This document shows, piece by piece, positions 42,881 to 54,950 of a stretch of DNA of 64,000 nucleotides. Under the pieces are notes generated by a model that was not told where the DNA came from, did not search any database, and was given only the letters and a program-made list of their open reading frames with translations. How positions within the stretch are numbered: the first letter of the stretch is position 1; every line of letters starts with the position of its first letter. This stretch comes from Oegoconia quadripuncta (Eukaryota > Arthropoda > Insecta > Lepidoptera > Autostichidae): contig OX438743.1 of assembly GCA_949316235.1 (NCBI GenBank), positions 31,341,242 to 31,405,241 on the forward strand, given 5' to 3'. Both the position numbers and the translations under genes were made by a program.

Positions 42881-43300
42881 AAGACTAAACCAGGGGAACA
42901 GGTTAGCCATGTTTTATGAAAATCGGTTAAGCTGTTTCGAAGATATTTAGCTTTTAACACAGTGTCTTGGTATATTTGGATGATATCGCAGTCTTAGTCG
43001 AGTTTTCAAATTTTTTTTTTGTATTTAAGATTAATCTCCGGTATAGGTTCTTAGCCATGTTTGATGGAAATCGGTTAAGCCGTTTTTAACATACTTAGCC
43101 TTTCACACAGTTGGTTTGGTTTTCTATATTTTCAATTTATAATTATTTATAATTACGATTACCTACTTTTATGATAATTTAGTAAATATTACTAATTACT
43201 AAAATAACATAGGTATGCTCATACAATTTAAGGCAGTTTGTGCATAATTGTTTATGACTGAACTGCACAAACAACCTTTACCCGGATCCGACTCGCCTTT

Positions 43301-43671
43301 GACCGGTTTTTTATTAAACGTGCAAACAATTTACAATACTACTCTGTAAAATTCACCGTAAATAATTTGCAATAAAAACAGAAAAGATTAAAAAAAGGTA
43401 ACAAACAATTGGATATATGCAAAAGTTTTTTGGCTGCATCGAATTTATTTTGTTATTTCTTTGGCACACAAAACAGACATCCATCATATGTATTATTAAG
43501 AATACGTTAGATGGTAGAATACGGTAGATGGTAACCTAACACGAAGAGCTTATCAGTAAAGGACGGAGTTGCAAAATATTATGGGACAGAAGATGGTCCA
43601 TCACAAAGATAGACATATAAGTGAAGTAGTAAGTTTTGAAATGACATAGGTGTAGTATAGAAGATTCATAA
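43301..43671. other. Non-coding, nothing recognised
   Basis: AT-rich; no recognised feature. Confidence 0.45.
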
Positions 43672-44004
43672 CCGACTCCGTGGCTCAATGTAAACAACAT
43701 AGGGTTTACGAATCGGAGGTCGCGGGTTCGATCCCCAGCGGAGTATATGGTTAGTACTCGGTTTGGTTGGTGGCAGGGCATTTTAAATGTCCTGGCTACC
43801 ACCATCTTATCTAAATCTGCAGCCAAACAGCAATGTTAAATAGCATTGTTGTTTTCCGGTTGTCAGAGAAAGATAGTCAGTCTCCCAAATAAGATGGGGT
43901 TTGCGGGTCAATACGCTTCCACCTTCGGCCGCATCTTCCCTTAACATCAGGTGTGATTGAGGTTAAGTGCTAACCCGTTGTGTATAGAATAAAAAAAATA
44001 AAAA
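43672..44004 (+). repeat. S1 SINE, near full length
   Basis: Head CCGACTCCGTGGCTCAATG, B box GGTTCGATCCC, body and tail are present. A short deletion in the body runs AAATGTCC straight into TGGCTACCACC, removing the TAGC part of the conserved hairpin. Confidence 0.9.
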
Positions 44005-44149
44005 GAAATCCAACCATTATTACTTTTTCTACTGCTATTGTGATACCGAAATTATAACAATGTCTGTATTGTAATGCTAATTTAAACCACAATTTAACCC
44101 GTGACGTAAATAACTATTTAAGTATTTAAAAAACATAATCATAAAATCA

Positions 44150-44352
44150 TTAACGCATATTTTGTATTTTGCGGAAGCCATGTTGAATTTTTTACCATAA
44201 AAGGTATCCTATGACACTCTGGAGATCAAGACGAATCGAACGACACCGATTCAAAATCGGTCGAGACGTTTGGGCTACAGAAGGTAACTTAGAAATATAC
44301 ACACATACACTCGAAAAACATAACATAATCCTTTTTGGATCTGTCGGGTATT
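44150..44352 (+). repeat. R5 interspersed repeat, copy 3
   Basis: GCGGAAGCCATGTTGAATTT, AAGACGAATCGAACGACACC, TTCAAAATCGGTCGAG, ACAGAAGGTAACTTAGAAAT, CATACACTCGAAAAACATAA and CAGTCGGG-like end (CTGTCGGGTATT). Matches 15366 and 19915. Confidence 0.75.
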
Positions 44353-44380
44353 ATTAGGTTATTTTATAAACATGAAAATA

Positions 44381-44520
44381 AACGAAATGTAGGGGCTATC
44401 TGATGGGAATTGATCACCAACATCCATGAATATTTGCAACCCTAGTAGGACAGCGCATACGATGCCTCTTGAAAGGCCCCATGTCATAACATTGAGGAAA
44501 AACGTCAGAGGTTATCACTC
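44381..44520 (-). pseudogene. Decayed 3' end of the jockey/CR1-like LINE
   Basis: GGGGCTATCTGATGGGAATTG, ATCACCAACATCCATG and TTGCAACCCTAG parallel the 3' region of the element at 2968-3130, and CTTGAAAGGCCCCATGTCAT parallels its 3' coding end. Same orientation as that LINE; far more decayed. Confidence 0.65.
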
Positions 44521-45832
44521 ACATTCATTCATTCATAGTAAAAATTATGAAATGAATATTCCAACGAACACCATGAGCAAGTGACATGGAAATAAACCAA
44601 AATTTTAAGTGCAAAAAAGGCCATTTCTAATCAGCGAACCGAAAATACCATTAAAATTAACAAAACAAGCGGAGGAGACAGGAAAACAAGCAAATACTCT
44701 CAAAGATGTGACATTTGAATACCACAGTGGACTTGTGTTGCCCACTTATCAGTCACTAGGCAAGCTAATCTTCTGTACCGTACTGCGATTTTATGATCTT
44801 CCAATTTACCACTCTCATACGTTCCATATCTTGGTCATGAGCGCTAAAATGGTGAACATGTAAATCGATTGCTTGTTGTCATTAGCTTTGATTAAAGTCC
44901 AGGTAGGCAAATCTGTCAAATAAAAGCAAACTTTTTGAAAATATAGCCCTGAAAAGTTTTGCTATTTTCCTTTTCTGTATGTTTTGTTCCATAATTTCTT
45001 CCTTATTTTATTTACACTTTTACTACCTACTTTAATTACAATCTAATTACTATCTCTAGGAATCTAAACCTCCCCATGGTAGCGTTTCAACTGTACGTAT
45101 TTGTGATTAGATGAACGTGCAACTATGTATAAGACAATAAAATTCGTCAAATGAAAAGAATAAAACATCGACGACGGTCTAACTATGCTAATGCTAAATC
45201 TAAGCTGAGTCAGCTGATGGCCTGTGGATAAAATTGTGAATTTATGAAGTGAGATTTTCATTCCCATACACATTAGTTTTGCAATACTAAGTAAATTCAA
45301 TAATCTATTTAAGTCAATTGCATTTCATAGCGCGATTGACCTCATTGCTACGCTGGTCATTAATCTAAACGTATTAAATAATAACACTAACTTTAAATAC
45401 CCTATTGTCTCTTGGAAGCAGCATTTTATTACCAACATGATTGACCAAACCATCTCGAAGCTCACCGTCACGGGTGCTGGTGATCGGGCGCGTGCCGTGC
45501 CCGGCGGTCATGTAGGAAGTCATTTGTCGTCCGTCACACATGTGACTCTACGGTACCACCATTGTCTTGAATGGACCCGTTGCTTATTGTCATGCATGAC
45601 CACAAATTAAATGCTCCAAATTATTGGGCTGTTTCAAAATTTGTGTTGACATAGGAAAACATTAGAATTATTTTCTTGCTAGGCCAAGGACGACTATTTC
45701 AGAACTGGGTATCTACCACGTAAAAATGTTTGCGTTCTATCGCTAAAATTTTGCCGTTTAGCTCGCTTGTATTCGATAGCTAAATTTGGTGCCACGTAAG
45801 CGCTCTAGAAGTAACTTATAGTAACTCGATAC
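44521..45832. other. Non-coding with a GC-richer patch at 45455-45560
   Basis: The patch holds GATCGGGCGCGTGCCGTGCC. No exon or repeat can be supported. Confidence 0.4.
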
Positions 45833-45937
45833 GTCTATTAGTGATAAGACCGCCTAATTGTGTTCTATTGTTATCATCAAAAATTATTGTGAATTATTTT
45901 GCGTAATAAAGAGTATTTGTATTGTATTGTATTGTCT
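45833..45937 (+). repeat. LINE 3' tail (RTE-like), plus strand
   Basis: TATTAGTGATAAGACCGCC, TAATTGTGTTCTATTGTTAT, TAATAAAGAGTATTTGTATT and TGTATTG. Nearly identical to the end of 37165-37353. Confidence 0.75.
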
Positions 45938-48900
45938 ATCCATTAGACGTTTACCTCCTTATTCTCACTTCTAGCGCACTTACGTGGTACCAAATTTCCC
46001 GCCGCCCTATACACGCATTACTAATAATCATATTACCTTTGATATATTGCTAATGTTGATTACACAAAGTGCCACGCTGTGTTTTTTTAATGATTTTATC
46101 TATATATATTAAAAAAAAATGTAATATGTAATATTTTATTTATAATTAAAGACAGATTTTACAAATATGCTAACTTATAATTCATAGGTTGCACAGACAG
46201 CGATAGTCTTATATTTGGCAATTATTAACCCACCATTGCAGCCTTGGAGATTTTGACAAATGCACGCTTAGGAGATATCGCAGAGCAAAGAATTTCGTGT
46301 AGAGTGAGAATAATCTTTTTCTTCTACGGAAGATTCCAAAATTTCTGAACTAGCTATGAGCATCCTCACATATATAAAGTACTTGCAAAGTGTGAGATTC
46401 CTTGTATGGCCAAAGCGCAGACATTCAATGTAGTCAAATTAATGACCCAACAACTGATGATCTACAAGCTTATAAGAGTTTAACCACACTTGCAGATTCA
46501 CCCGGTTGACAATATGCATTAGCCGTCCAAATGACAGATGTCACGAGTGAGATGTTAACGATCTTAACGCTTTGCTGCCCCTCAAATTATCTCAAAGACC
46601 ATTGCCCTGGTGTTCCGTGGCACATGACAACTTACGGTGCACCGTGTCCACCGTTTCCGTGTACTGATAAGATGAGACTTGCCATATATATTTTTGCAAG
46701 TGCAAAAGGAGGCTTGTAAGATATATTATGCTCCTGTTAATTTACAAATTAATATGACAAAATGGAATGTTGAATTAAGATAGAAGCCAAAATATTTTAC
46801 AATTCAAATTAACAATATTACCTGAATCGAATTAAGAAAATAAACAAAAATATTGTGCTCAAAAAGAAATCGAGAAAGATTAACGGCACCAGAAAAAATA
46901 AGACAGGAAACAGGATAAATCAAACAAACCGGAGTAAACACCGGCGTTTCCTTTGACCACATTAATAGAACCCTTATCATTTATCTAACATGTAGAACAA
47001 GCGTCTGTTGTTCATCACATCTTATCAGAGACTCACAGGTAGGTAAATATAGACATATTTATGTAAGAATTAGTAATTAGTATTGTGGTAACCGACTCGC
47101 AAAATACTGTTCTTAAGGATAATACTACTCGTCTAATAAACATAACAATCAAGCTAAAAGCAGTGCGCTGAAGTAATGAAATATTATAGGTACGAGATTA
47201 ATAGAAAAGGTAAAGTAATACGCTGAACAAGGAGAAAATATAATGACAAATTAATACTTCAATTTAAAGACACTAAAATTCTTATTGCAAAGACGTCTAG
47301 TCAAGGTAAATAATCCCTTGAATTGTCTGATTTAGGACTAGGAGTCAAACAAACAGATTTAGGACTAGAAGTGGTTAGCAACATGCGGTATGACCAAAAA
47401 TGTCCAAGAGTTTATTAGTGCTTAGTTATTTTGAAGTTGTTCAAGGGAACAGTGTAACTTCTTTAACCATAATTTTACAGATTATTTATAAAAAGTTTGT
47501 CACAATAAATATATTATTAATCTAGAATTCGAATGGAGAATTATCCAGAAGTCGAAAGAGTCGATGAAGTTTTAAACTATTATATCATTCAAACTTTTCC
47601 TTGAGTTACACCTTGTGACAATCAAATATCATTAAACATTATCAAATATAGTAAACTTCAGGGCCTGTGTCCATTTTGATTGCGTCTGCTCAGATAACAG
47701 ACTGTGTTATTTAATTTAGAGTCATTTATATGTTTGTCAGTGGAAGATAACGCTGTTATTTATAGAGGCTAGTAAAGCCTTTCGTTTTATGATTTAATTC
47801 CAGATTGTCAAGTTGGTCTCATTTGCGTGGTGTAATAATGATGATAGCATTATGTTTGCGGCCATGTGATTGCGCAATATTATGTTTGGTAATCTTTTCA
47901 ACCACAGGATGCGAATTATTCTCGACGTACTTTGCGTATTCTTCTCTTTTGCATTTGTCAATTGTGGAGTGAATTTGTTTTCCAACTTTTTTCTCGATAC
48001 TGCTCCAGCTTTTGCTTTTCGGATATGTCACAGGTAGATGGTTGAGTTAGTCATTTCATAAGATACCTAGGCGGACCGTCCCACATTATAGGAAATTGCA
48101 ATGCTCAGAGGCGAAGTCGACTGCGTCGGGCATATTTCTAGATTTATTTTATAGTTCATTTCGCTGACAAAATCAAGTAATTATATATATATCAAGTAAT
48201 AACCTAACCTAACCTAACTCAAAGCTAATTACCAAAAGTTATTTCACAAAATTTAAGTTTTCACTAAAACTCGCTTCGTGTTTCTATTTCTTTCTCAAAC
48301 AACTAACTAAAAATCACATCACAGAGTTCCATCAAAGCGATTATCTACACAAAAATATTACATTTACGCATAACTAACGCAGAAACATTGTATTTGTTCA
48401 ATATAATTTATGTGGATCGTTGTCCTACGGAAATCGTAGGCCCGTTTCATTAATCGTTTATCGAAAAAATGTAATAAAACGAACCCTAACGGTCAGTACC
48501 ATTAGCAGCCAACCGTGATTTCTGCCATAAAACTAAATAATTATTATTCATGGTTATGCTTCTTTTTGCGCAGGGTACACAATTGGCTGGTGCTGTGGAT
48601 TCATTTATCAATACCATAATCTGCGACAGTTACTCATGTAGAGCTCTATTTATAACTTTCTATGAAACAAACTACATAGAGATGATTTGATGTACTTTGT
48701 TTTGACAAAAATAGGGCGTGATAAAATTTGATAAAAAGTAAAAATTCTTTTATCAAAAAGAAGTGCTAATGTATGTGCAGGTGGTTTAATAAATCTAAAT
48801 GGTAAAGGCAAATTTACCGGATACTATAAATATGGTTAAAATTCACACATTCAATTTAGAATATTAGCTGTAGCGTCTTGCATTGCACGCTATTGTATCT

Positions 48901-51509
48901 ATTGATTATTGAATGATGTATTACTTATTAAAAGTACCTCCAGGTTTTCAAACTTTAGCCTCACTGACAGCGGACATTCCGTAACCTTTAAATAAATTAC
49001 TTACTCAACACCCTTCTTTGTTCTCTCCCCTAAGGTGAAAGGTCGCGCAGGGCACACGACGACGGTCAGCGAATGGTACCCACTGGCACAGTCGATTTTT
49101 GCCACCAAGGACTAGTGTTATTTCATTTTAGTGAACATCCATTGAAACGTGAATATTGTAATGTTTGTGCTCATTTATAGTAGAACGAGCAATGAACTGG
49201 TGTTCATTTGAACGAGTCAAATGCCAGTTGCAACAGAGATAATGTTTTTGGAAACTATGGTTTATAGCTAAAATTCGGCCATCACTGACTGGAATTATTT
49301 TATATAATATATTCAATTCTATACAAAACTAATTTAAATTATTCGCTCTTGATTTCCTCAAAGACGTAAACAACTACTTATAAATGTCCGTCACAAATGT
49401 CAAAATACGAACTTCGGGACAATTCCGGAGGATTCCAACAGCAAAGTGTTATTTAATTAAATTAGGCAGGCCGAAATCAACAGATTTTGGAATTTCGGTG
49501 CGAGATTTTCGTCTAGTTATTGGTTTAAAATAAATTATTCTGTAAGTGGGAGTTTAAACAGTGACGTACCGAATGTAATTCAAAGTGGACTGCTCGACAT
49601 TTTATAGAACAAATACAAAGGAGCTGAACTAAAGAAATACATCGGCATAAGAACAATATCTCATCCATTAGGAAGCGGAAAATAGTCCAGTAAGGATGCC
49701 CTTTTAACTTGCCATAATTTTAAAGGTCGTGATTTTTTGCACATGGATAGTGTAGTGTACCTGTCAGTGATAGAATAAAAATATTTTCTAACAAATCGGT
49801 TACTTGCTCTAGATATAATATAGGTATTTCATTGCGTCGGAGAATATACTTTGAACTACTGTAACTATTTTCAAAATTATCGACCACTAACTTCTTTGTT
49901 TATGAAAAATTTCACTGAGGGCACAAATTACTTATAAATGATTTTAATGATCTCTTTTGAAAATTGTTTTAGAAGATCTTAGTATCTTCCACAACGCAAT
50001 GAAGTTCACAATGGTAAACTTAATCATGGGATCAAACCAATAGACCAATAACAATAAATTTTTTTTCCAAAAGTTTAACAATTTTGACTATCATCAGAAT
50101 GAAGAATTTACACATACTTATTCTTATTAGTCAATTCTCCTTTAATAATATTTATTTCAAGAATTAGAATGTTTTAGCTCTTGGAATGTGTTAAACTTAA
50201 GGCAGCTTACTTTTAAGTTCATACAATTTCATATTCTTGAATTTTACGATACCATAGCAGTTGTTTGTTGCAACGGAACAGTAAGTAAAATCATTAATAC
50301 CAATTTTAGTGAATTTTAAAACGGTCTACTACTACCTGTTCTTTATCTCCACCGACAAACCAACTGGTCGGTGACCAGTCATCCATCTACTTATTTACAT
50401 GCCTATCAGAGAACAAGTGGCCCATTGTCGTTCCACAGCACGCCGTAAAACTACCGGAAAAACCACTCCAAAAACATCAAAACACAACCTTAAAATTTAA
50501 ACAATAACATTCAAATTTCGATACAAACTTTTATGAGAAAACTGTCGGGAAATATTGACATTTTGTATTCAAATGTGAACCTTTACCTTGAAGTTTTGCG
50601 GTTGAGAATCGTTTGATGGTTGTGAGGATGGTTAGCAACAATGACACCTATACGCCGCCCGCACGTCCTCTTTAGATAAGATAAAGGCCACCTGAAATGA
50701 AAAGAGCGACACCAATACGTCGGTAATGCTTGCTACCGATACCATACCGGTACTGACGACCGGTAATTAATTTGTCGATAAGGATACCAGTTTCGGTAGT
50801 GATACCTGCCAGGCTTGTGAAAGCAGGGTACGGGAATCTACTAATTCTTCAAAAACATCATTTCTTCTACATTAAAGAAGTTCTGGTTTCCACTATTCAT
50901 TCTCCTTTCTGTTTCTTGTTCTCTTATTGGGAATGGTCAGCCCTTTTTAAGTGGCGTTTTTGTGTCTAGTGCAAAAATAACTCCAATGGATAAAATGTTT
51001 TTGTTTCATTATCAAAAGAAATTGTTTTATAAAAGAATTTGGTGGCTACATTAATATTTGTACCTTCCGTTGCTTAAGTCATGTCCCAGATCGTTATTGA
51101 GGTCCATTCATATGTTTACAATATCACGTCATATCAAGAGTGTATGAAATGTAATTCAATTTCATAAACACAAGGAGTTACAAGAATTCATACCTATGAC
51201 AACGGTGGAAGCGTTCAGCCACAACCACCAATTTATTTCGTGGCTCTCTTCACTTTTACAACTTAACATTACCAAGCCAACTTATAAACATGTACGTCGC
51301 TGGAAATCGAACCTGAGACCTTCGTTTTAGCTCAACACCAGTCACGGTAGCGATAAGAATAAAGAAGCAGTAAACATTACCATAGCGTGCTATATTTTCA
51401 CTACTTCCAATATTGACCACCGGCTAGATGGAAATGCAGACAATTGAGATTGTAATTCAGAAATAAACATCAATAATATTTAAGTCTGATGAAACGTGGT
51501 CTCTGACTA
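45938..51509. other. Longest stretch without recognised repeats
   Basis: Over 5.5 kb with no SINE, LINE or MITE that I could identify. GC-richer spots lie at about 46590-46670 and 49030-49120. A three-unit CCTAA run is at 48203-48217. Several short frames exist, for example a lysine-rich one on the minus strand at 47819-48031, but none resembles a known protein. Confidence 0.45.
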
Positions 51510-51795
51510 TGTGCCTCATAAGAACGCTCAAAGTCACACGGTGTATGGAGAGGGCGATGCTGTGTGTATCACTGGGAGATCAAATCAGGAATGAGGATAT
51601 CCGTGGAAGAACAAAAGTCATCGACGTAAGCCAGCGGATTAACAAGTTGAAGTGACAGTGTACCCATGGCTCGTTGCACCAGCACCCGCATCACCTAATA
51701 AAAGTCCGCAGACCGCTTCCAACCGACAACTCTGAAGACTAATGGCAGGAGGCCTATGTTCAGCAGTGAACGTCCTGATATCATGATGAATAGTA
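51510..51795 (+). pseudogene. LINE reverse-transcriptase C-terminus relic
   Basis: Across frames the plus strand reads LRTLKVTRCMERAMLCVSLG, DQIRNEDIRGRTKVIDVSQR, INKLK, then PLPTDNSED, and finally WQEAYVQQ. The order (RAML-VSL-D-IRNE-IR-RTKV-D-R-LK, later EAYVQQW) is the well-known end of lepidopteran LINE endonuclease-reverse transcriptases. Frameshifts and a stop replace the W-W-GH segment. Confidence 0.8.
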
Positions 51796-52079
51796 AAGTT
51801 TTCGGCCCTTTGGCTGTTACCTTTATCCCAGGGTCACGGGGTTGCCAACGTAATGATAGTCGGCTGGATAGGCCACGGTCGTGGCCGATCCTAGTGTTAT
51901 ATGACACATTATCGTGCATGCGTTGACAGCGCGGCGCAATTTGCAATTAGCTATGGAAATAACACGTGCCGCGGTGCCGCATGGACACTGGAGAGGGTTG
52001 GGCTGATGTCGATAGATTTTTAGTTTTATATCGATACGCGTTTTTAATGTACTTCTTGCTTGTTCATTTTAGTATATCT

Positions 52080-52610
52080 GCAATGCTCCTTCTTTTTAAT
52101 GTCCGAAGAACGACGAGTGTTGTGTTTGAATGTTGTATGTCCAGTTTTTGTCTGGACATATCTCAGCAATGCCTGGTCCGATTTGAGTGGGATATTTCTT
52201 ATATTAAAAACTAATTGTGGGGACAGATTCTTAGACATGTTTGATGAAAATCGGTTAAGCCGTTTCGAAGATATTTAGCTTTGAACACAGTATTTGGTGA
52301 TTTCTATGATATCATAACCTATCGTTGGTTTTCTAATTGTTTTTTTTTACATTTAAGATTTTCTTAACTATGTTTGATAGAACTCGATTAACACTTTCAC
52401 GGCGAGATAATTTACAATAGAAGTTTTGTTGTTCCAACGTCTATAGACGTTCAGTGTCAGCGAAAGTGTTAAGCCGTTGCGAAGATTTTTAGCTTTTAAC
52501 ATTATGTTTTGGTTAAGGTCTACCTGGACGATATAATCATTTAATTTTAAAATCAAATAATTCAATCAGTGTCTTCGGTGGTTTTCAATATTTTGAATTT
52601 ATGGTTATCT
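52080..52610 (+). repeat. R6 repeat, long copy
   Basis: GAACGACGAGTGTTGTG, TGTCCAGTTTTTGTCTGGAC, GTTTGATGAAAATCGGTTAA, GCCGTTTCGAAGATATTTAG, then a second GTTTGATAGAACTCGATTAA block interrupted by a 77-bp insertion and resuming at GCCGTTGCGAAG. The block structure is the same as in the copies at 42656 (+) and 62930 (-). Confidence 0.7.
52388..52472. mobile_element. 77-bp piggyBac-like MITE with TTAA duplication
   Basis: Element at 52392-52468, with TTAA at both sides (52388-52391 and 52469-52472). Terminal inverted repeats CACTTTCACGGC and GTCAGCGAAAGTG (reverse complement CACTTTCGCTGAC). The host R6 reads ...ATCGGTTAAGCCG in other copies, which is the empty site. TTAA targeting is the hallmark of the piggyBac superfamily. 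Confidence 0.85.
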
Positions 52611-53611
52611 TTTGGCTATCTTTAAAGCTGATAGTCTAATGAAGAGAATGTTTCGATTTTCAGCTTAGATACGACAATCAAAAGCAAATGAATAAGCCTT
52701 ATGAAAAAGAGAAGATTTTGACTCTTAAACACATACTTTAACACTTATAAAAGGAACTCAAAGGAGAAGCAAGCATAGACCTAGACCGCTCGGCGATAGT
52801 CTATACACTATGTATTTTTTAACGCATTTTAACCCACACCCTATTTAAAAGAGCAACCCTTGAGTCACTTGATTGCTCTTCTCTAGGGAGTCAGCTTTGT
52901 GAATAAGCAGTAATGTCCATAATTTTAATATTAAGTTAAAAAAATGTAACGTTTTCAAAGTGATAATTTTATTTTACGAAATTCTTTCTTTTAGATAAAA
53001 AAGATAATTTGAATTTGAATTTTTAAAATTTTCATATAAAGGATAATAATTAAATTTTAAAAATATTGTCACATAAAAAAATGTTGCTTTGTACCTAACT
53101 CCTCAAGAATTATCTTTATAGTCAAGAAACAATAAAGTGGATAGACTTCGGTTTTCCCATTTATAATTTTATTGTTATGCAAATATAAGGTAAGGCTGCT
53201 TATATACCTACGTACCTACCTATCTACTTGTTTTATATACTGGTAGTAGTTATAAAATAATTAGACAAGTTGAACGAATACGATTATAAAACTACTTTGT
53301 AGTGAGATGATGATTTTGAAATGGGCGTAGGTTAACGTTATAATGAATTTTATTTATTGGTACACAAAACAAATTACAATCGTACATGAGAAGAACTTAA
53401 AGTTAACTTAGATTCGAACTAGATTGGAATCCCAAGCATGTATTACAACATGGTTAAACAAGAACAAGCTTAATTATTGTATTTCTTTTTCTTAAGAATA
53501 CTGACGGAATAAAACACTTTTAGCTTTGACGGATCATGTAGCTAAGCATCAAAGTAAAATTGGGATAGAGCTCAATGACATAAAGCTATAGCTAGGTTAA
53601 GAAAATTTACA
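52611..53611. other. Non-coding, nothing recognised
   Basis: AT-rich; no recognised feature. Confidence 0.45.
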
Positions 53612-53938
53612 CCGCCTCTGTGGCTCAATGTAAACAACATTGGGTTTACGATTCGGAGGTCGCGGGTTCGATCCCCAGCGGAGTACATGTTTAAGTACTC
53701 GGTTTGGTTGGGGGTAGGGCATTTTAAATGTCCGCCTGGCTAGCTACCACCATCTTATCTAAATCTGCCCCCAAGCAGCAATGTTAATAGCATTGTTGTA
53801 TTCCGGTTGTCAGAGATAAGATAGCCAGTCCCCAAATGTGTTGGGGTTTCCGGGTCAGTACGCTTCCACCTTCGACCTCATCTTCACTTAACATCGGGTG
53901 TGATTGAGGTCAAGTACCAACCCGTTGTGCATAAAAAA
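53612..53938 (+). repeat. S1 SINE, near full length, close to the consensus
   Basis: Head CCGCCTCTGTGGCTCAATG, B box, GAGTACATGTTTAAGTACTC, the whole body and tail TGATTGAGGTCAAGTACC with A6. It has few differences from the majority sequence of the eight long copies and an intact promoter, so it is a good reference copy. Confidence 0.92.
53621..53675 (+). promoter_or_regulatory. Internal pol III promoter of S1 copy (A and B boxes)
   Basis: TGGCTCAATGTA at 53621-53632 fits the A box and GGTTCGATCCC at 53665-53675 the B box, at tRNA-like spacing. Confidence 0.7.
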
Positions 53939-54129
53939 CTAGTAACTGCAAATAGTGGTCATAAATGAGCTAGCAAACTAGTATCTAGCGATTAGGTGAC
54001 CTAGAACTAGTTAGGAATTAGGAGAGTGTAATCGAAGTTAGAACAGTTAGATTCCGATTTTTTTTATTCATAATGGGTTGGCGTTATGAACAAAAAAAAA
54101 ATTTGGCACGCGCTATGTATCTCTGTTCC

Positions 54130-54345
54130 TTATTAACATATAAGTGGAACAGACAGAGACGCCAAGAGTAGTACGCGCGGCTAATTGGCGTAGTTACTGG
54201 TGTGCTGTGGTATCGGCCCGTAAAGAGAATACCATCTCTTTCCGTGGGTGTCGTAAATGTGCACTAAAGGAAAGTCCCATCAAAAAACATCTATTAGATT
54301 TGCACGTTATAATGGCGATGGGCTCACCACCTGTAAGACGTGTAT
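54130..54345 (+). repeat. R9 interspersed repeat
   Basis: GTGTGCTGTGGTATCGGCCC, AGAATACCATCTCTTTCCG, GTGGGTGTCGTAAATG and GGCGATGGGCTCACCACC match the window start read on the minus strand. The 67-codon frame across it is a chance reading of this repeat. Confidence 0.65.
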
Positions 54346-54468
54346 AAATTTGTATATATTTGGTAGATGGCATTTCAAGCATTTTCAGTTTAGGACACCA
54401 AAACACTAATGTTTGGGATATCTTTGACCATTTGGGATAAACGTCGTGAAGTTATGTATGTATTTATA

Positions 54469-54877
54469 TTAGGTCCTTACCTATGAAATTGGCGTTTTGT
54501 ATGAAGAATTTCATTAAGACTGTTTTCTCCGTACAAACACGTTTTTGGGAACGGCAAATCCAAATTTAGATAAACTTTGTGTGTATTATCGAATAACATT
54601 AAGTTAAGTATAGACAGCGTTAATTTTTAAAAGTAACCGCCTTATAAAAGTTTCAACGAATCTAAGAAATGATTATGGCAAGCACATGAAAAGAACTGTT
54701 CAAATTTTTTTATCATGTGATTTAGCCCAGAAATTAAAAATATTTCATGTGAAACCTTGAAATAATATTCCATTTTCCAAATAAAAAAAAAATTTGGATA
54801 TAGCTTTGAAAATCGCAGGAATTGGTACATATAATTAACAAAGAAAAAAAACTCCAATTTCATAGGTAAAGACCTAA
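54469..54877. mobile_element. MITE M2 copy 2, TA-flanked
   Basis: Ends TTAGGTCCTTACCTATGAA and CATAGGTAAAGACCTAA with TA at 54467-54468 and 54878-54879. The interior (AAGACTGTTTTCTCC, GTACAAACACG, TTTGTGTGTATTATCG, ATTTAGCCCAGAAATTAAAA) is the reverse complement of copy 1 at 10525-10916. Confidence 0.88.
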
Positions 54878-54897
54878 TACCTACGGGGAGGCACAGG

Positions 54898-54950
54898 GTC
54901 TTTACATCTTTATCTTTACCTAATCTTTACCTTTATCTTTACCTTACCTA
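54898..54950. repeat. (CTTTAY)n simple repeat
   Basis: Irregular units of CTTTAC and CTTTAT. No other feature. Confidence 0.7.

Larger units (their letters stand above)
42656..43300 (+). repeat. R6 repeat, long copy, interrupted
   Basis: TTAACCCTTGAAGAAAAAC, then TGTCCAGTCTTTATCCGGAC, later GTTTTATGAAAATCGGTTAA, GCTGTTTCGAAGATATTTAG and a second such block (GGAAATCGGTTAAGCCG) near 43070. Related copies are at 52080 (+) and 62930 (-). A minus-strand LINE tail and a GATT microsatellite interrupt it. Confidence 0.65.

Noticed and set aside
47819..48031. Lysine-rich 70-codon minus-strand ORF as an exon
   Set aside because: No resemblance to a known protein and no splice signals that I could connect; overlapping frames exist in the same stretch.
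48203..48217. Interstitial telomere repeat (CCTAA)3
   Set aside because: Three units of the insect TTAGG repeat are too few to mean more than chance.
53612..53690. tRNA gene at the head of S1 (and similarly S2 heads)
   Set aside because: A and B boxes are present but the sequence recurs with a fixed long body and oligo-A tail in many copies and lacks a proper acceptor stem; these are SINE heads.
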